From Meghimatium bilineatum (lineage: Eukaryota; Mollusca; Gastropoda; Stylommatophora; Philomycidae): DNA of 64,000 nt. The notes under the pieces were generated by a model. It was given only the letters and a program-made list of their open reading frames with translations, was not told the DNA's origin and made no database searches. Where the stretch lies: assembly GCA_034231615.1 (NCBI GenBank), contig CM067311.1, positions 25,014,015 through 25,078,014 of the forward strand, in the 5' to 3' direction. The first letter of the stretch is position 1. The number at the start of each line of letters is the position of its first letter. Positions 40,963 through 51,572 of this stretch are shown in pieces. A program made the position numbers and the translations under genes.

Positions 40963-41046
40963 TTTAATAAAATAATTTATTCCTATATTTATCTTAAAAA
41001 AACCAGCTTGATCTATGTGTTTCTAATTGTGTGTCTCCAACGATGA

Positions 41047-41052
41047 AATAAA
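41047..41052 (+). terminator. JAGN1 poly(A) signal
   Basis: AATAAA 85 bp after the stop, followed within 25 bp by a GT-rich stretch (gtgtgtttatttattgt). An AATAAA at 40966-40971 is only 4 bp past the stop and less likely to be used. Confidence 0.6.
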
Positions 41053-41263
41053 TGCAGTGTGTTTATTTATTGTAATCTTTTCCTTCGGGTTTTAATTATT
41101 TTGAGTGTAATAATACACTTATAATGATTTTCTTCTGTTGTTTGATTTTACTCTATTGGTTCTTCCTGTTTTTTCTATTAAACTGTCTATATTATTGCTC
41201 TTTCTATTTAACCTTGTCTTATTTATCTTCTTTTTTTCCATTCACTCTCAAACACCTGGTTAT

Positions 41264-41440
41264 TAATATGGAAAATGGAATATGCTGTGTCATAGTTTAC
41301 AGTGTGGGTGTGATATCTTCTATTTTTGATCAGACACATCAATTTTCAGCATGACTTTTTTAGGTAACTTTTACTTAGGTGATGGGATAGCTAAATCTAT
41401 CCTCAGAAACTTCTTTCTTATGACATACATGTAGGTCACA
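41264..41440 (-). repeat. SINE-1 copy
   Basis: Reverse complement of SINE-1: ggaatatgctgtgtcatagt, tgatcagacacatcaatttt, gatgggatagctaaatctat. Confidence 0.55.
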
Positions 41441-41689
41441 GTGTTATGTACTGTCATTTCAAGCCTTGACATAATGCAGGTGTCACTTTCCCTTCTTCCG
41501 AAATTTTGTCAAAATCACATGAAATATATATCCTTGATATTTGATCCTGTTTTCATTTATCTTTCTTGTAAAGTAGCATTATTTATATCCTTAGTTATTA
41601 TACAGATATACTATTTAAACATTATTTCTGTTGTGAACTGTATTATTAATACTCTTCTTCATCATATTTTAGTACTAAGAACTTAACAA

Positions 41690-41965
41690 CATTATAACAA
41701 GAAAGCTAACACAAATATATCTATTCTTTGGCCATATAAAGAAACATAACAGCATGGTACAATTAATAATAGACAGAGTTGTTGTTGGTAACTGGTAAGA
41801 GCTTTCCAAGTCGACGATGGATAAGAGATATCTCGGATTGTTTAAATATCCATTGGCTGTGTCAGGTCAACTCGTTCAGAATCATTTGGGTTTCAGATAA
41901 TCCATACAGAAGACTACATTCATGAAAGAATATGCTACTTGAAGAGTGTCATAATTTTAATGATT
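41690..41965 (+). mobile_element. LINE-H 3' end fragment
   Basis: tggccatataaagaaacata (degraded FGH..R block), gagctttccaagtcgacgat, tcaactcgttcagaatcatt, gaaagaatatgctact: the same order as 27500-27745. Confidence 0.5.
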
Positions 41966-42109
41966 TATTTCTATACAATGCATGCAGAATATGAAATACT
42001 GTACAGGATTTTAGGAAAGGAGTGTAAACCGTTATGAATAATTGTTAAGATAAAGATTCTTTGTAGAATTTTCTCGATTCACAGCAATAGGACCAACATT
42101 TGTATGCAT

Positions 42110-42610
42110 TAACAGTAAATTTTAGTACAAATGTTGTCATTTGTCCATCACAAGTGATGATGACCATTTGTTACACCCACATTTTATTTTAAATTTACTT
42201 AGAATTATGTCCTTGTCTATGAGTTTGTAGATGGCTAATAAGCCCTATTCTGACAGAAAATGTCCTTGGACAGTTTAGACATGGAATGACCACTGTAAAT
42301 TGTTTTTAGTTTATCCGTGACTTTCTAGCTACTCTCTACTGTTGAGCTGCTGCATTTCTTCTCTTTTCACAAGATGATGTGCCTTTTTTTTTACTGTAGA
42401 GTGCAATGTAACTATATTTTGTGCAAGTTGGAATGTATCTTGGTCTCTTCTAAAGGCTCTTAGTGAGGGATTTAACGAGTCCTTGTAGCTCTTCTTTTCA
42501 CCACCTTGAGAATGTATGTTCTTCTGCATCTCACCATATAGAAGGAGTATCTTTTGTAGGTGATGATCTGACATACGTACAACATGACCTGACCTGTGTC
42601 TGCATCAGAA
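42110..42610 (-). mobile_element. LINE-E C-terminal region with intact finger
   Basis: The minus strand encodes VRMSDHHLQKILLLYGEMQK and GGEKKSYKDSLNPSLRAFRR. After frameshifts it gives CLNCPRTFSVRIGLISHLQT-H (near 42200-42270), and the tail gtaacaaatggtcatcatca. Copy of 23053-23560 and 49090-49700. Confidence 0.75.
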
Positions 42611-43189
42611 TAGTATCAATTCTTGTATAAATAGTGTCATTTAGTATAAATATTTAGATTTTCACTGACCTGTGGTTTCTCTTTAATTTAGTATCACCAA
42701 CCTCTCCTACCTCATGTGACATATAGTTCACTTAACGATGTTTGCAGATATTTATTTCCTGTATTCAATGTGTACTACATTATCATTGAGCTTGGTTATG
42801 GTTCCATAAACAATTAATGAAAAATGCCAGAACATACAGTATAAATAAGCTCAGTATAAATGAACAGAACAATATCTTTAGCCTAAAAATGGGACACTAG
42901 TTGAGAGGTGGGCAACATTTGTGGGTAATGGGTCAAATAAAAAAAATTGTTGAATGTGGCAAACAACCTTTTCACCCCCCCCCCCACTCTAAATTTTTTA
43001 GTCCTTTGAAGCTCACAGTTTATTTTGTAACATTTATTGGTAACTGTCACAAATACATTTTTAACATCCAATGATTTGCTACATTTGAAGTCAAACGTAT
43101 ATTTTACTGTTTTCAAAGGGAAGCTTTTTATAGGCAGTGGAAATAAAAGCCATAGTATTTGCCATGATGTGTACCCACAAAAGATCAAA
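42611..43189. other. No recognised feature
   Basis: AT-rich; a C run at 42976-42986. No gene or repeat assigned. Confidence 0.35.
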
Positions 43190-43265
43190 TTCTATCCCAC
43201 CGGTGGTTTGAACCCAATACCTCACTGTTCTGATACCGAAGTTCTAGTCATTCTGCCACATATTT
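43190..43265 (-). repeat. tRNA-derived SINE head
   Basis: The minus strand shows TGGCAGAATGACTAGAAC (A-box region) and GGGTTCAAACCACC (B box) about 45 bp apart. No paired acceptor stem, so not a tRNA gene. Confidence 0.5.
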
Positions 43266-43321
43266 TTGTTTTCTGATAGATGTATAAAAGAAATTTATCA
43301 CTTTAAAAAATTGTGCCTGTA

Positions 43322-43377
43322 GACATTTATATTTTGTTGCATAGCCTAGGACATTTATATTTTGTTGCATAGCCTAG
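43322..43377. repeat. 28-bp direct duplication
   Basis: gacatttatattttgttgca-tagcctag occurs twice in immediate succession without mismatch. Confidence 0.9.
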
Positions 43378-43421
43378 CTTGTTCATATAATTGTTGTTCT
43401 TATAGATCAAACACTTACATT

Positions 43422-43640
43422 GTACCATGGTTTGTAGCTTGGTTGTTATATCTATGACTTTTGGCCTGACATATCCAACTTCATCATGGTTTCTAGGTCA
43501 CCTTTACTCTCTATAGGATGCGACAGATAACTCCACCCCCACCCTAAATTTCCTAACTTGTCTCTTAATATATACATGGCAGTTAACAGTATTACCTCTC
43601 TATTCTTTGTTCCCCTTTTAGGACTGCCAACACATGGGCA
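43422..43640 (-). repeat. SINE-1 copy
   Basis: Reverse complement of SINE-1 from taccatggtttgtagcttgg through ttttggcctgacatatccaa and gataactccacccccaccct to ctattctttgttcccctttt (the head). Confidence 0.65.
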
Positions 43641-45340
43641 AGTATACGATTACCATCTGTAATGACAGGGTCATAACTCCACATTTTTAAACAAGGACAT
43701 AGAATATTTTGGTTGTTGTTTCATATCTTTATCCACACAAAAATTGATCCTTATTTTTCCACTGTATATTTAATTGTTTTTAGAGATTATGTGCAAAATA
43801 TGCTTTTGAGTAACATATATGTTGCCATTGAACTTGTAGTGTGCCATTTGCAATGTTTTTACAGGTTTGGACTGTGCTTTTGGATGTATTTTCCAAAATT
43901 GAATAACAACTTAAAATTGTGTTTTTAGTTGTGTTGTTTCTTGCAGTGTTTTAAAATAAAATGTCTGAATTGTAACATGAACTTAATGACACTTTTTTAG
44001 GCTGTGAGTTCAGAGTACCTACAGAGTTTCATTTCTTATGATTCGTACTTGGTGTCTGATATATATCATCCACTTTCCCATTCTATCTTTTCAATTCACA
44101 TACCTGTCAACTTGTATAGATGGTATGTATATTGTACAGAATATTGTCAGGCTTCATTGAATACATCTGTATTGACATTTAGTATTTACATTTAGTAAAG
44201 TACTCTTTATACAGAATTTAGGGTTAAAATGCATAATTTTGGACTGAAATACATAATCATCCCCCTGAAAGTTGACAAGTATGAATTCACAACCACCACA
44301 TAATGAAAGCACTTGCATTTCAATTTTGTTCTTAATATAGACAACTATTTATGATTAATATTTTCAATACTTTAAGTGTTCTATGATTACACATATTTAT
44401 ATGTGTAATTTACACTGAATTTGTATACATATTACACATTAATATATATTTCCTGTGGTCAATCTTTTAATTTATATACATATATGTTCATGTGGGCTCA
44501 ATATTGATGACAATTATGGTATTTACAAGTATTTCCTGTGTTGTATTCCTTGTGATCTCAGAGAAAGGACATTTGTGACTTGACATGTGGGTCAATGTCA
44601 TCAGGGTATTCCAGGATACACATCATACCAGATTAAGCATGAATATGAGAACTGTGTACCCTGCATGTTTGTTGTGCCTTGCCAACTTTAAAGATTAACA
44701 TGTCAATAGCCAAAACTTATGTTTATGATTATACCCAATAGATAGAGGTAGAATAATGCAACTATATTCTAATTATGAAGGAATATGAATTCAGATAGAA
44801 GATGCAAACATTTTAGTTGAAACTTTCATGTTATCTGTTATTCTTTTCTACAACTACCATACTGAGCCAGTCTGGTGTTAACTTATTTTCTTTTACACAG
44901 ATCTTTTGTCTCAAGTTCCTGTGTTCAAGTCACCAGCATGACACATAAAAATAAAAATTATAATTTGAAAATAAAAATTATAATTTGTCAGACCCTGACC
45001 ACAATTAAGTGTAGTTAAATGCCTACCAGTAGTTCTATCAGATGGACAAAAATCTTGGAGGCCCTGTGTGCAAGTAGTTCACATAAAAAAATTCTAGGCT
45101 GTCTAGAAAAAAATTAAAAAGTTGACTAAAAGATTGCTGTTCTGATAAAAATATATCAGTTTAAAGGATTCTATAAATGAAACACAGACTTTAAGAAGAC
45201 AAAAATGACATGACATCAGGAACTCTCAGATTTCTACTATGTTTGTGCTCTGTTTTTTATGTCTTCCTGTGTAAGAAATTGATTCGAACACAAAAGTTAG
45301 TAACTCTAGCACTAATAATAACTTCCTCACATAAAAATAA
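43641..45340. other. No recognised gene
   Basis: About 1.7 kb of AT-rich DNA. Contains an ORF-like stretch at 43713-43928 without family features, a 24-bp duplication near 44945-44995 (aaaataaaaattataattt), and a segment (44210-44290) resembling 58590-58640. Otherwise nothing. Confidence 0.35.
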
Positions 45341-45342
45341 TG

Positions 45343-45418
45343 TCAGCTCGGTGGTAGAGAAGTTAGTGGGCCTGCATCATAAACTCACTTTCCTTGTGGC
45401 TTAAAATTCGATCATCCA
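45343..45418 (+). repeat. tRNA-derived SINE head
   Basis: GTCAGCTCGGTGGTAGAG (A box) and AAATTCGATCATCC (B box) at near-tRNA spacing; stems imperfect. Confidence 0.5.
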
Positions 45419-45645
45419 CATTGTGCTGGTTATGTGATCGGATATATTATTGTTGCGTACATATGAAAAAATAGTTGAAAAGTACTAGCACATACAGAAT
45501 ATGCTTCCACGTTATTAAATGTCTATTCTTTTTCACAATTCTTTAGTCAGTTGTCAGGTTACAGCGAGATCTCTATTCAAGTCCATTGGCATGCTCCAGG
45601 TGGATAGTGACACTACTTGTTCACACTTGCTGATATAAGCTTAGA

Positions 45646-45913
45646 GGCTGTCCATAAATTATGTCAACAGTTGGGGCGGGGGGGGGGGGGGAATGGTCTG
45701 AAATATTTTGACAATTGTTAACAAGGGGGAGTTAGGTTGTCAAAATTTGACATCAACAAAATAGGTTTTTTTATACACCAATTAAATTGTTTAAATTTGA
45801 AACATTTTTCTAAAAATCTGAAAATGTTGTTCCTGAGTTCTTGACAGTTTATTGACCACGGGGGTGGTGGTAAAAAATTGACAAACAATTGTTGGCGTAA
45901 TTTATGGACAGCC
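45646..45913. mobile_element. 268-bp element with terminal inverted repeats
   Basis: Left end GGCTGTCCATAAATTATGTC, right end the near-complement taatttatggacagcc. The inside has a G run (45675-45691) and tgtcaaaatttgacatcaac. Non-coding, so non-autonomous. Superfamily not determined; no convincing target duplication. Confidence 0.75.
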
Positions 45914-46871
45914 TTGAAAGGTTGGAAACTTCAAGTTTTGTTCCAATGTCAGAAATGTTGCCACAGTTTTACTACACTCATGTTTGTTTCTATAATTAAT
46001 ACATGATATGTGATGCTACTTTATAGTTCTTGCATGCTGTTGAGACCCATAGTCAAAGCCTCTTTGATGGCAAAGAGTTTTTCTTGTTCTGCATCTCTTT
46101 CTTTTACCCGTACCCATTTTTAGGCTGTATCTTTTATACTTTTTATCCTATTTTTGCCCCGTACCCATTTTTATTTATTGCAGTGGTAGTCTGTTTTTAT
46201 TCATATTAAGGAAATTTGCTAGGACAAAGTTATCTCTAGTCAACAATATCCTTATATTTCCTCTGCAGGTCTTTCCATGTGATAACAATCTCACAATTTC
46301 ATAGCTTCTCTTCTCTAAGTTATCAACTGTTGGTATACATTAAAATCTCTGACCTCGTGAACCTGTTGAGATAAAAACTTGTATAAAAAAAACTCTCATA
46401 AAAAACCTTAAGAAAGAAAAAGTCATACATAAATCAATTTATTTAAAAATAAGAATCATTCATTTCAGCATTCATGTCAAAACTACATGAAATATCTTCT
46501 AAATTATTGTCATTGATATTTATTCTCATTGATTTTAATTTTTGAAATATTCTATCAGATCATATTGAAGTGCTCGTTTAAATATTCATATTGCAAACTG
46601 CAAAATAGTGTGTAGTGTCTTACTTTAATTACATCTACAGTGTTAGGAAAAGTTTTCATTGGAGCATTATAAAAAAATGTTACATCAACAATTGATATAA
46701 TGGTGACATTGTCAAATATTGATGAAAATTTTACATTGTCAAATAAGTAGCGATGTTTCAATTAGTAGTAGTACTGGGTGGTAATTAGTACAGTCAAATT
46801 CTGTTACAACTACTTGATCTGGACCCATGAAATATGCATGTAATAACATACATTAGCAATATATTAGCAGT
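45914..46871. other. No recognised feature
   Basis: AT-rich; no conserved ORF or repeat recognised. Confidence 0.35.
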
Positions 46872-46882
46872 ACAAACAATAA

Positions 46883-47179
46883 GGTAAAGGTATGTCCCAT
46901 GGCTGCAACCTGCCATCAGGAATGAAGATAACTCTTCATGTACTAAGCCACAGCAACTATTAGGTGGGGGAGACCAGTTTCCTTCCCTGCTGTCTTTACC
47001 TCCCCTAACTCATGGGTCAGATAATCATTTACAGCTGAGCTGGGACTGGAGGAGTGGTCATGTCAAGCGAGAAATCACAACCCGGATTTTATTTTTGTCC
47101 AGACGTGGTTTCGAACCTGGCACGCTGTAACCCGGTGATAGCAAGCAAGCTCACTATGAACTAGGCTACTGTGCTCTTC
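46883..47179 (-). repeat. SINE-4, tRNA-derived, with 11-bp target duplication
   Basis: Minus-strand copy of the SINE at 14961-15253: head tgaactaggctactgtgctc (as complement), B box GGTTTCGAACC region, body tcatgtcaagcgagaaatca and acctcccctaactcatgggt. The perfect duplication acaaacaataa flanks it (46872-46882 and 47180-47190). Confidence 0.88.
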
Positions 47180-47281
47180 ACAAACAATAAAGAATAGCCT
47201 AAATATAATTTGGGATTTTGACAAAGTGTTAATAGGGTAAAGTTGTTAAATTACGATGCACTCTAAAGAGATTACACTGTA

Positions 47282-47330
47282 GTTGGTTGCTGATCCAGCA
47301 GTCCATGACCTCATGTCCTTTGATCGAATT
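47282..47330 (-). mobile_element. LINE-B tail, about 50 bp
   Basis: gttggttgctgatccagcag then tccatgacctcatgtccttt: the last bases of LINE-B, as at 15945-15995. Extreme 5' truncation, or a remnant. Confidence 0.6.
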
Positions 47331-48014
47331 ATTATTAGTACTAGTATCATTGATTCACTTTGTGCTTTATAAATATTATGCCAATACCTCTTGTGTCTGA
47401 GTTGATCTAGTTATTATTGTTACATGCATGGTGTATATTATGTTCTTGTATTATTTGAACTGTTTCTTTTTATTTTAATTTGTTATCAGTTTTGTTATAG
47501 TGGACATGTTTTGTATGGTCCTTTCTTTTCAATTGCCCATATAATATTTTCAGATCACACATAAGTCTCACCAATCATCTTCCATGACTTGTTCACTGAT
47601 ATTAAATAATTATAACAATGTATGTGTTAGTTCCCTCTTAAAAGTTCTATAATAAACAAACAAATTAATTTTTCATACAACTTTAATGAACAGAAACTAG
47701 GAAGTAAGAGGTCTGCTGTTGACACATTGAACTAGCTTGAACAGAATGAGCACCTATAAGAGAGCCTTGAGTACAAGGATGATTATTCAATCATATTTTC
47801 CAGTAATAAGTTGGAAAACTGATTATGTTTGTGTGCCCTAACTAGAAATGCATTGGACTAGAACCAAATGGTGAGGGTAGCAATTGCAAGACCAAAATAA
47901 TTACCACTGAATGCAGGAAGATGCTTCTCTAAGTTGGAATCATGGCTTACAGATTAGGTGCAATATTTACAAGATGATAAGATTTAAGCAATGGGGTCAT
48001 AATTTAAGCAAATA
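47331..48014. other. No recognised feature
   Basis: AT-rich; gagagccttgagtacaagga (47760) recurs near 50755, hinting at an unclassified repeat. Confidence 0.3.
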
Positions 48015-48182
48015 AGATTTGTTTATAAAAAGGATTTTTTCACAGATCCCTGGGGATTATCGCTTGAAGCTACAGGGTTACATGCTATTAGTGGTACTCT
48101 CAGCATGCTGCATGCCACTTTGTTGAGAGGGACTATGGGGTAACCTGAGTACACTGTAGTCTATCGTCTACACCCTTTCATT
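48015..48182 (+). repeat. SINE-3 body
   Basis: cacagatccctggggattat, cgcttgaagctacagggtta, gctgcatgccactttgttga, ctgagtacactgtagtc: the SINE-3 body, opposite in orientation to 13955-14192. Confidence 0.6.
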
Positions 48183-48204
48183 TAGACAAACAAAATAAAA
48201 CTAG

Positions 48205-48450
48205 CAAAGCTCTGACATGTTTGTTTCAATCTCTAAGGAATATCACAGATGAAGCTCTTGTTTCTTTCATACACAAAATACTCCATCTCTCTGCTGTATA
48301 CAATGCTTTGAGAAGAAGCTTCCTACTCAGAGGGGTTCTATGTGAGTACCTGATATGTAGGAAGTATATCTCACCATTTTGTATGCAATCTCATGAAAGC
48401 CTTCAATTATTTAGTACTATCATTGTTGACCATTACAGTCCATATGAATG
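48205..48450 (+). repeat. SINE-2 copy
   Basis: tttgagaagaagcttcctac, tcagaggggttctatgtgag, aatctcatgaaagccttcaa in SINE-2 order. Its 3' end runs into the tandem array. Confidence 0.55.
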
Positions 48451-48455
48451 CACGG

Positions 48456-48735
48456 TTTCAATATAGCCATCACACAGTTTCTATTGCTACATGGTTTCAA
48501 TATGGCCATCACAATCCCTATTGCTGCATAGTTTCAATATGGCCATCACAATTCCTATTGCTGCATAGTTTCAATATGGGCATCACACAGTTTCTTTTGT
48601 TGCATAGTTTCAATATGGCCATCACAATTCCTATTGCTGCATAGTTTCAATATGGGCATCACACAGTTTCTTTTGTTGCATAGTTTCAATATGGCCATCA
48701 CACAATTCCTATTTCTGCATTGGTTTCAATCTGTC
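48456..48735. repeat. 37/39-bp alternating tandem repeat
   Basis: Units begin tttcaatat at 48456, 48495, 48532, 48569, 48608, 48645, 48684 and 48723. Two unit types, 37 bp (acaattcctattgctgcata) and 39 bp (acacagtttcttttgttgca), alternate in the second half as a 76-bp dimer. Confidence 0.9.
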
Positions 48736-49089
48736 CTAGCACATGTAGATTGTTCAACTGAACATCAAACCATTAGTTTCAAGTGTTTTTCTGTGTTCAC
48801 AGTTACTAATGCATTTCTTTGGTTGTGTCAGTTTCTATGTTCTGCTGCAATACCTGCACCTTTTGATCCAACATGCTTAGCTGGGTGTTGCTACTAACGT
48901 TTAGGGCTATCACTTGAAGGTGGTTTAGGAGGTTGGTTTGCTTTGGCTCATAACCCTAACAATTGTTTCTACATTCTTAAGTTCTACTTGGTTTGAGAGA
49001 TAGATGGCAAAGTGGTATGTATGACATGTTCTTGCAATAGAAATTGATATGACATATCATTCCTACTAAATGCACACAGAAAAAAATAT
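48736..49089. other. No recognised feature
   Basis: No gene or repeat assigned. Confidence 0.3.
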
Positions 49090-49700
49090 TAGCTTGCTGA
49101 TTAAGCTGAAAGTTTACAGAGTAGTGGTACTTCCAGTGCTGTTATATGCTGTTGAAACATGGACTGTCTATATGACATGTGAGGAAGCTCAGTCACTTTC
49201 ACACAACTTGTCTTCTGAAAAGTTGTGATGGCAAGACAAGATTTCAGATATCACCGTCTTTGACTGAGCTGGTATCCGTAACATTTACACTATTCTGAAG
49301 CATACACAAATTCATTGGGCAGGTCATCACCTACAAAAATTGCTTCTCTATGGTGAGTTGCAGAAGGGCATACATTCTTGAGGTGGCCAAAAGGAGAGCT
49401 TCATGAATTTGGTAAAGACCTCACTGAAAGCCTTTGAAATAAACAAGGATACATGGTGAAGAATTTGCACAAAACATAACGCTCTACACTAAAAAAAGGT
49501 GCAGCATTTTGTGAAAATAGGAGAAATGCAGCAGCGAAGAATAACTAGAAAATCATGACTATATCAAAAACCATCTGCAGTGGTAATCCCATGCCTGAAC
49601 TGCACAAGGACATTTGCGGCCAGAATAGGTCTTATCTACGAACTCAGTCAAGGACATAACTCTAATTGAATTTTATAAAGTGGATGTAACAAATGGTCAT
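49090..49700 (+). mobile_element. LINE-E C-terminal region, decayed
   Basis: The plus strand encodes LKVYRVVVLPVLLYAVETWT, IHWAGHHLQKLLLYGELQKG, GGQKESFMNLVKTSLKAFEI and CLNCTRTFAARIGLIYEL. The finger has lost its first His. Tail gtaacaaatggtcatcatca, as at 42160. Confidence 0.75.
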
Positions 49701-50265
49701 CATCATGTGATGAACTAACAACAACTAAATACTCATAAAATAGTATGTTTTATTTCAAATATAAAATGATGACAAACAACTTGAGACTGAGTGTCTAACC
49801 TAAGGCAGATATTAGAAACCTTGACAGGCCAGATTCAGCATTATTTGTGTGAGATGGGGCCTCAAGCTTATTCTTAGTTCTCTGAAGTTCCAAAGGACAT
49901 CCACACAGTTGTTGTTAATTGCTGAAAACTTTCTCTGCATCAGATGATTTTTGAAATCTTTAATGTTGAACCTCAAAGGTTGGCAGTAGGAAACACTTTT
50001 CAGCTAGTAACATTATTGGTTTGACACAATAATAATATCAACAGTTTGACACAGTAACATTAATTGTTTGATACAGTAAGCTGTTTAACACAGTATCATT
50101 AATGGTTTGACACAGTAACATTTTCCTTATCACTGTTTGGCCTCATATTTTACAATGTGGCTGAGTTAGTGTGTGATTTTATATTTTCTGATCTCAAGGG
50201 ACAGTGTTTTCAGTAATTTTAAATCAGTCTGGCTGGTCAGTAAAAAATGCTTGCTGGTCCAGATT
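49701..50265. other. No recognised feature
   Basis: Contains four to five spaced repeats of gtttgacacagtaacatt (50020-50130), a small degenerate array. Otherwise unassigned. Confidence 0.4.
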
Positions 50266-50269
50266 TGGA

Positions 50270-50432
50270 CAGTGGGACGTATTTTGCCTACTCCTGATTT
50301 AAGGCTTAGAGAAAGTAAAACAATCAATATCCATACTATCCAAGAACTGCACAGAATAGCTTTGAACGGACAGAATTGGAGAGATCTGCCCTATGCGCTA
50401 ACTTCAGCGAATAGGAAAATGAATGAATGATT
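50270..50432 (+). mobile_element. LINE-G-like 3' tail
   Basis: Encodes INIHTIQELHRIALNGQNWR, then DLPYALTSANRKMNE-stop: the last codons of an RTE-like ORF (compare TIQELKLQAADGNTWR in 18720-19345). Confidence 0.6.
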
Positions 50433-51054
50433 TAAGGCTAGAGTTGCAGATTATCAAAGGCCAGAGTAGCAGCTCTAATCAAATGTGTACTAAAGATAGA
50501 ATTCACAGGGTCACAGCAGTAAAAAGTATTTTTCCAAATAATTTTACCTTGTTATGATTAATGGGGAGTCCACTATAAACCTGATTGTATTCATCTTTGA
50601 TCATTGTCTAGAACTGAGATGTCTCACTGACGCTGATGTTACAGCATTAACTTCTAATGGATGATTACAATAACTATGACTAGTACAAAGAATTAAAAGT
50701 GTGATGGGATACAGATTTTTGAACATATAATTCAATAGACTGAGTACCTATGAGAGAGTCCTGAGTGAAAGGATGTTTCTTCTGAGATGTCATGCATTGT
50801 TACAGAATAACAATGAACACATACTTCAAGACTGCTGATAATTCAAAGAATTGTGAGGTAATACAATCAAATCCTATTATATTAACTTGATTCGGACTAT
50901 GTATTGTACATTAAACAACTCAATGTGACATGATGACAGCAAGGACATGCAGCCTTTATCACACAAACTACTTAAAACCTCTTCCTAATGAGGAAAATGC
51001 AGTAGTGACAGGTTTTTCGTGACAGAAAGATTCAGACTGATATGTTAGCGTGTT
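50433..51054. other. No recognised feature
   Basis: AT-rich; no gene or family recognised. Confidence 0.3.
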
Positions 51055-51475
51055 GTCATGTGACATTCTCTCCAGAGCGTTGTCTTCCCAACGAACTCCC
51101 TGTTTTGGGTGATGCGTCTTGAATTTTCCAATAACATATTCATGTTATCTTTTAATGTTGTTAGTCCATTGTCTTCTTAGTCTGCCCTTTCTCCTCATCC
51201 TAGGTGCTTAGCCCTCCATTATTTATCTTTCTAAACAGTTGTATCTCTTTTTATGACCAAACAAGTGTAGTTTTCTTTTTGTTATTGTGTTTAGTAACTA
51301 ACACTCTAGCATCTTCATTGTGTTTATAATATCTGAATTTCTCTCTTTTTCCTTTCATAATATTCTAAGTATCTTTCTATAGCATTTCATCTCGAAGGTG
51401 TTGATCTTCTATGCAGCTGTTTTACTTAAGAGTCCATATTTCACAGCCGTATGTTGCAACCAGAAAAATAAAAGT
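51055..51475 (-). mobile_element. RTE-like RT C-terminal fragment
   Basis: The minus strand reads, with many breaks, KRREKFRYYKHNEDARVL-like and KIQLFRKINN...DEEKGQTKKTMD blocks, with VRWEDNALE at the end: a decayed LINE tail. Weakly preserved. Confidence 0.45.
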
Positions 51476-51572
51476 TCTTAGTATTAGCATAATATGTATG
51501 TAATAACAGAAATTTGCTATGTACAAATCAACAATAAAAAATAAATGTAATATGGGAATTTTTGAAAAGTGT

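Noticed and set aside
45343-45418. Functional tRNA gene
   Set aside because: A and B boxes are present but acceptor and anticodon stems do not pair; the same holds at 1003, 14140, 15000 and 43200. Treated as SINE heads.
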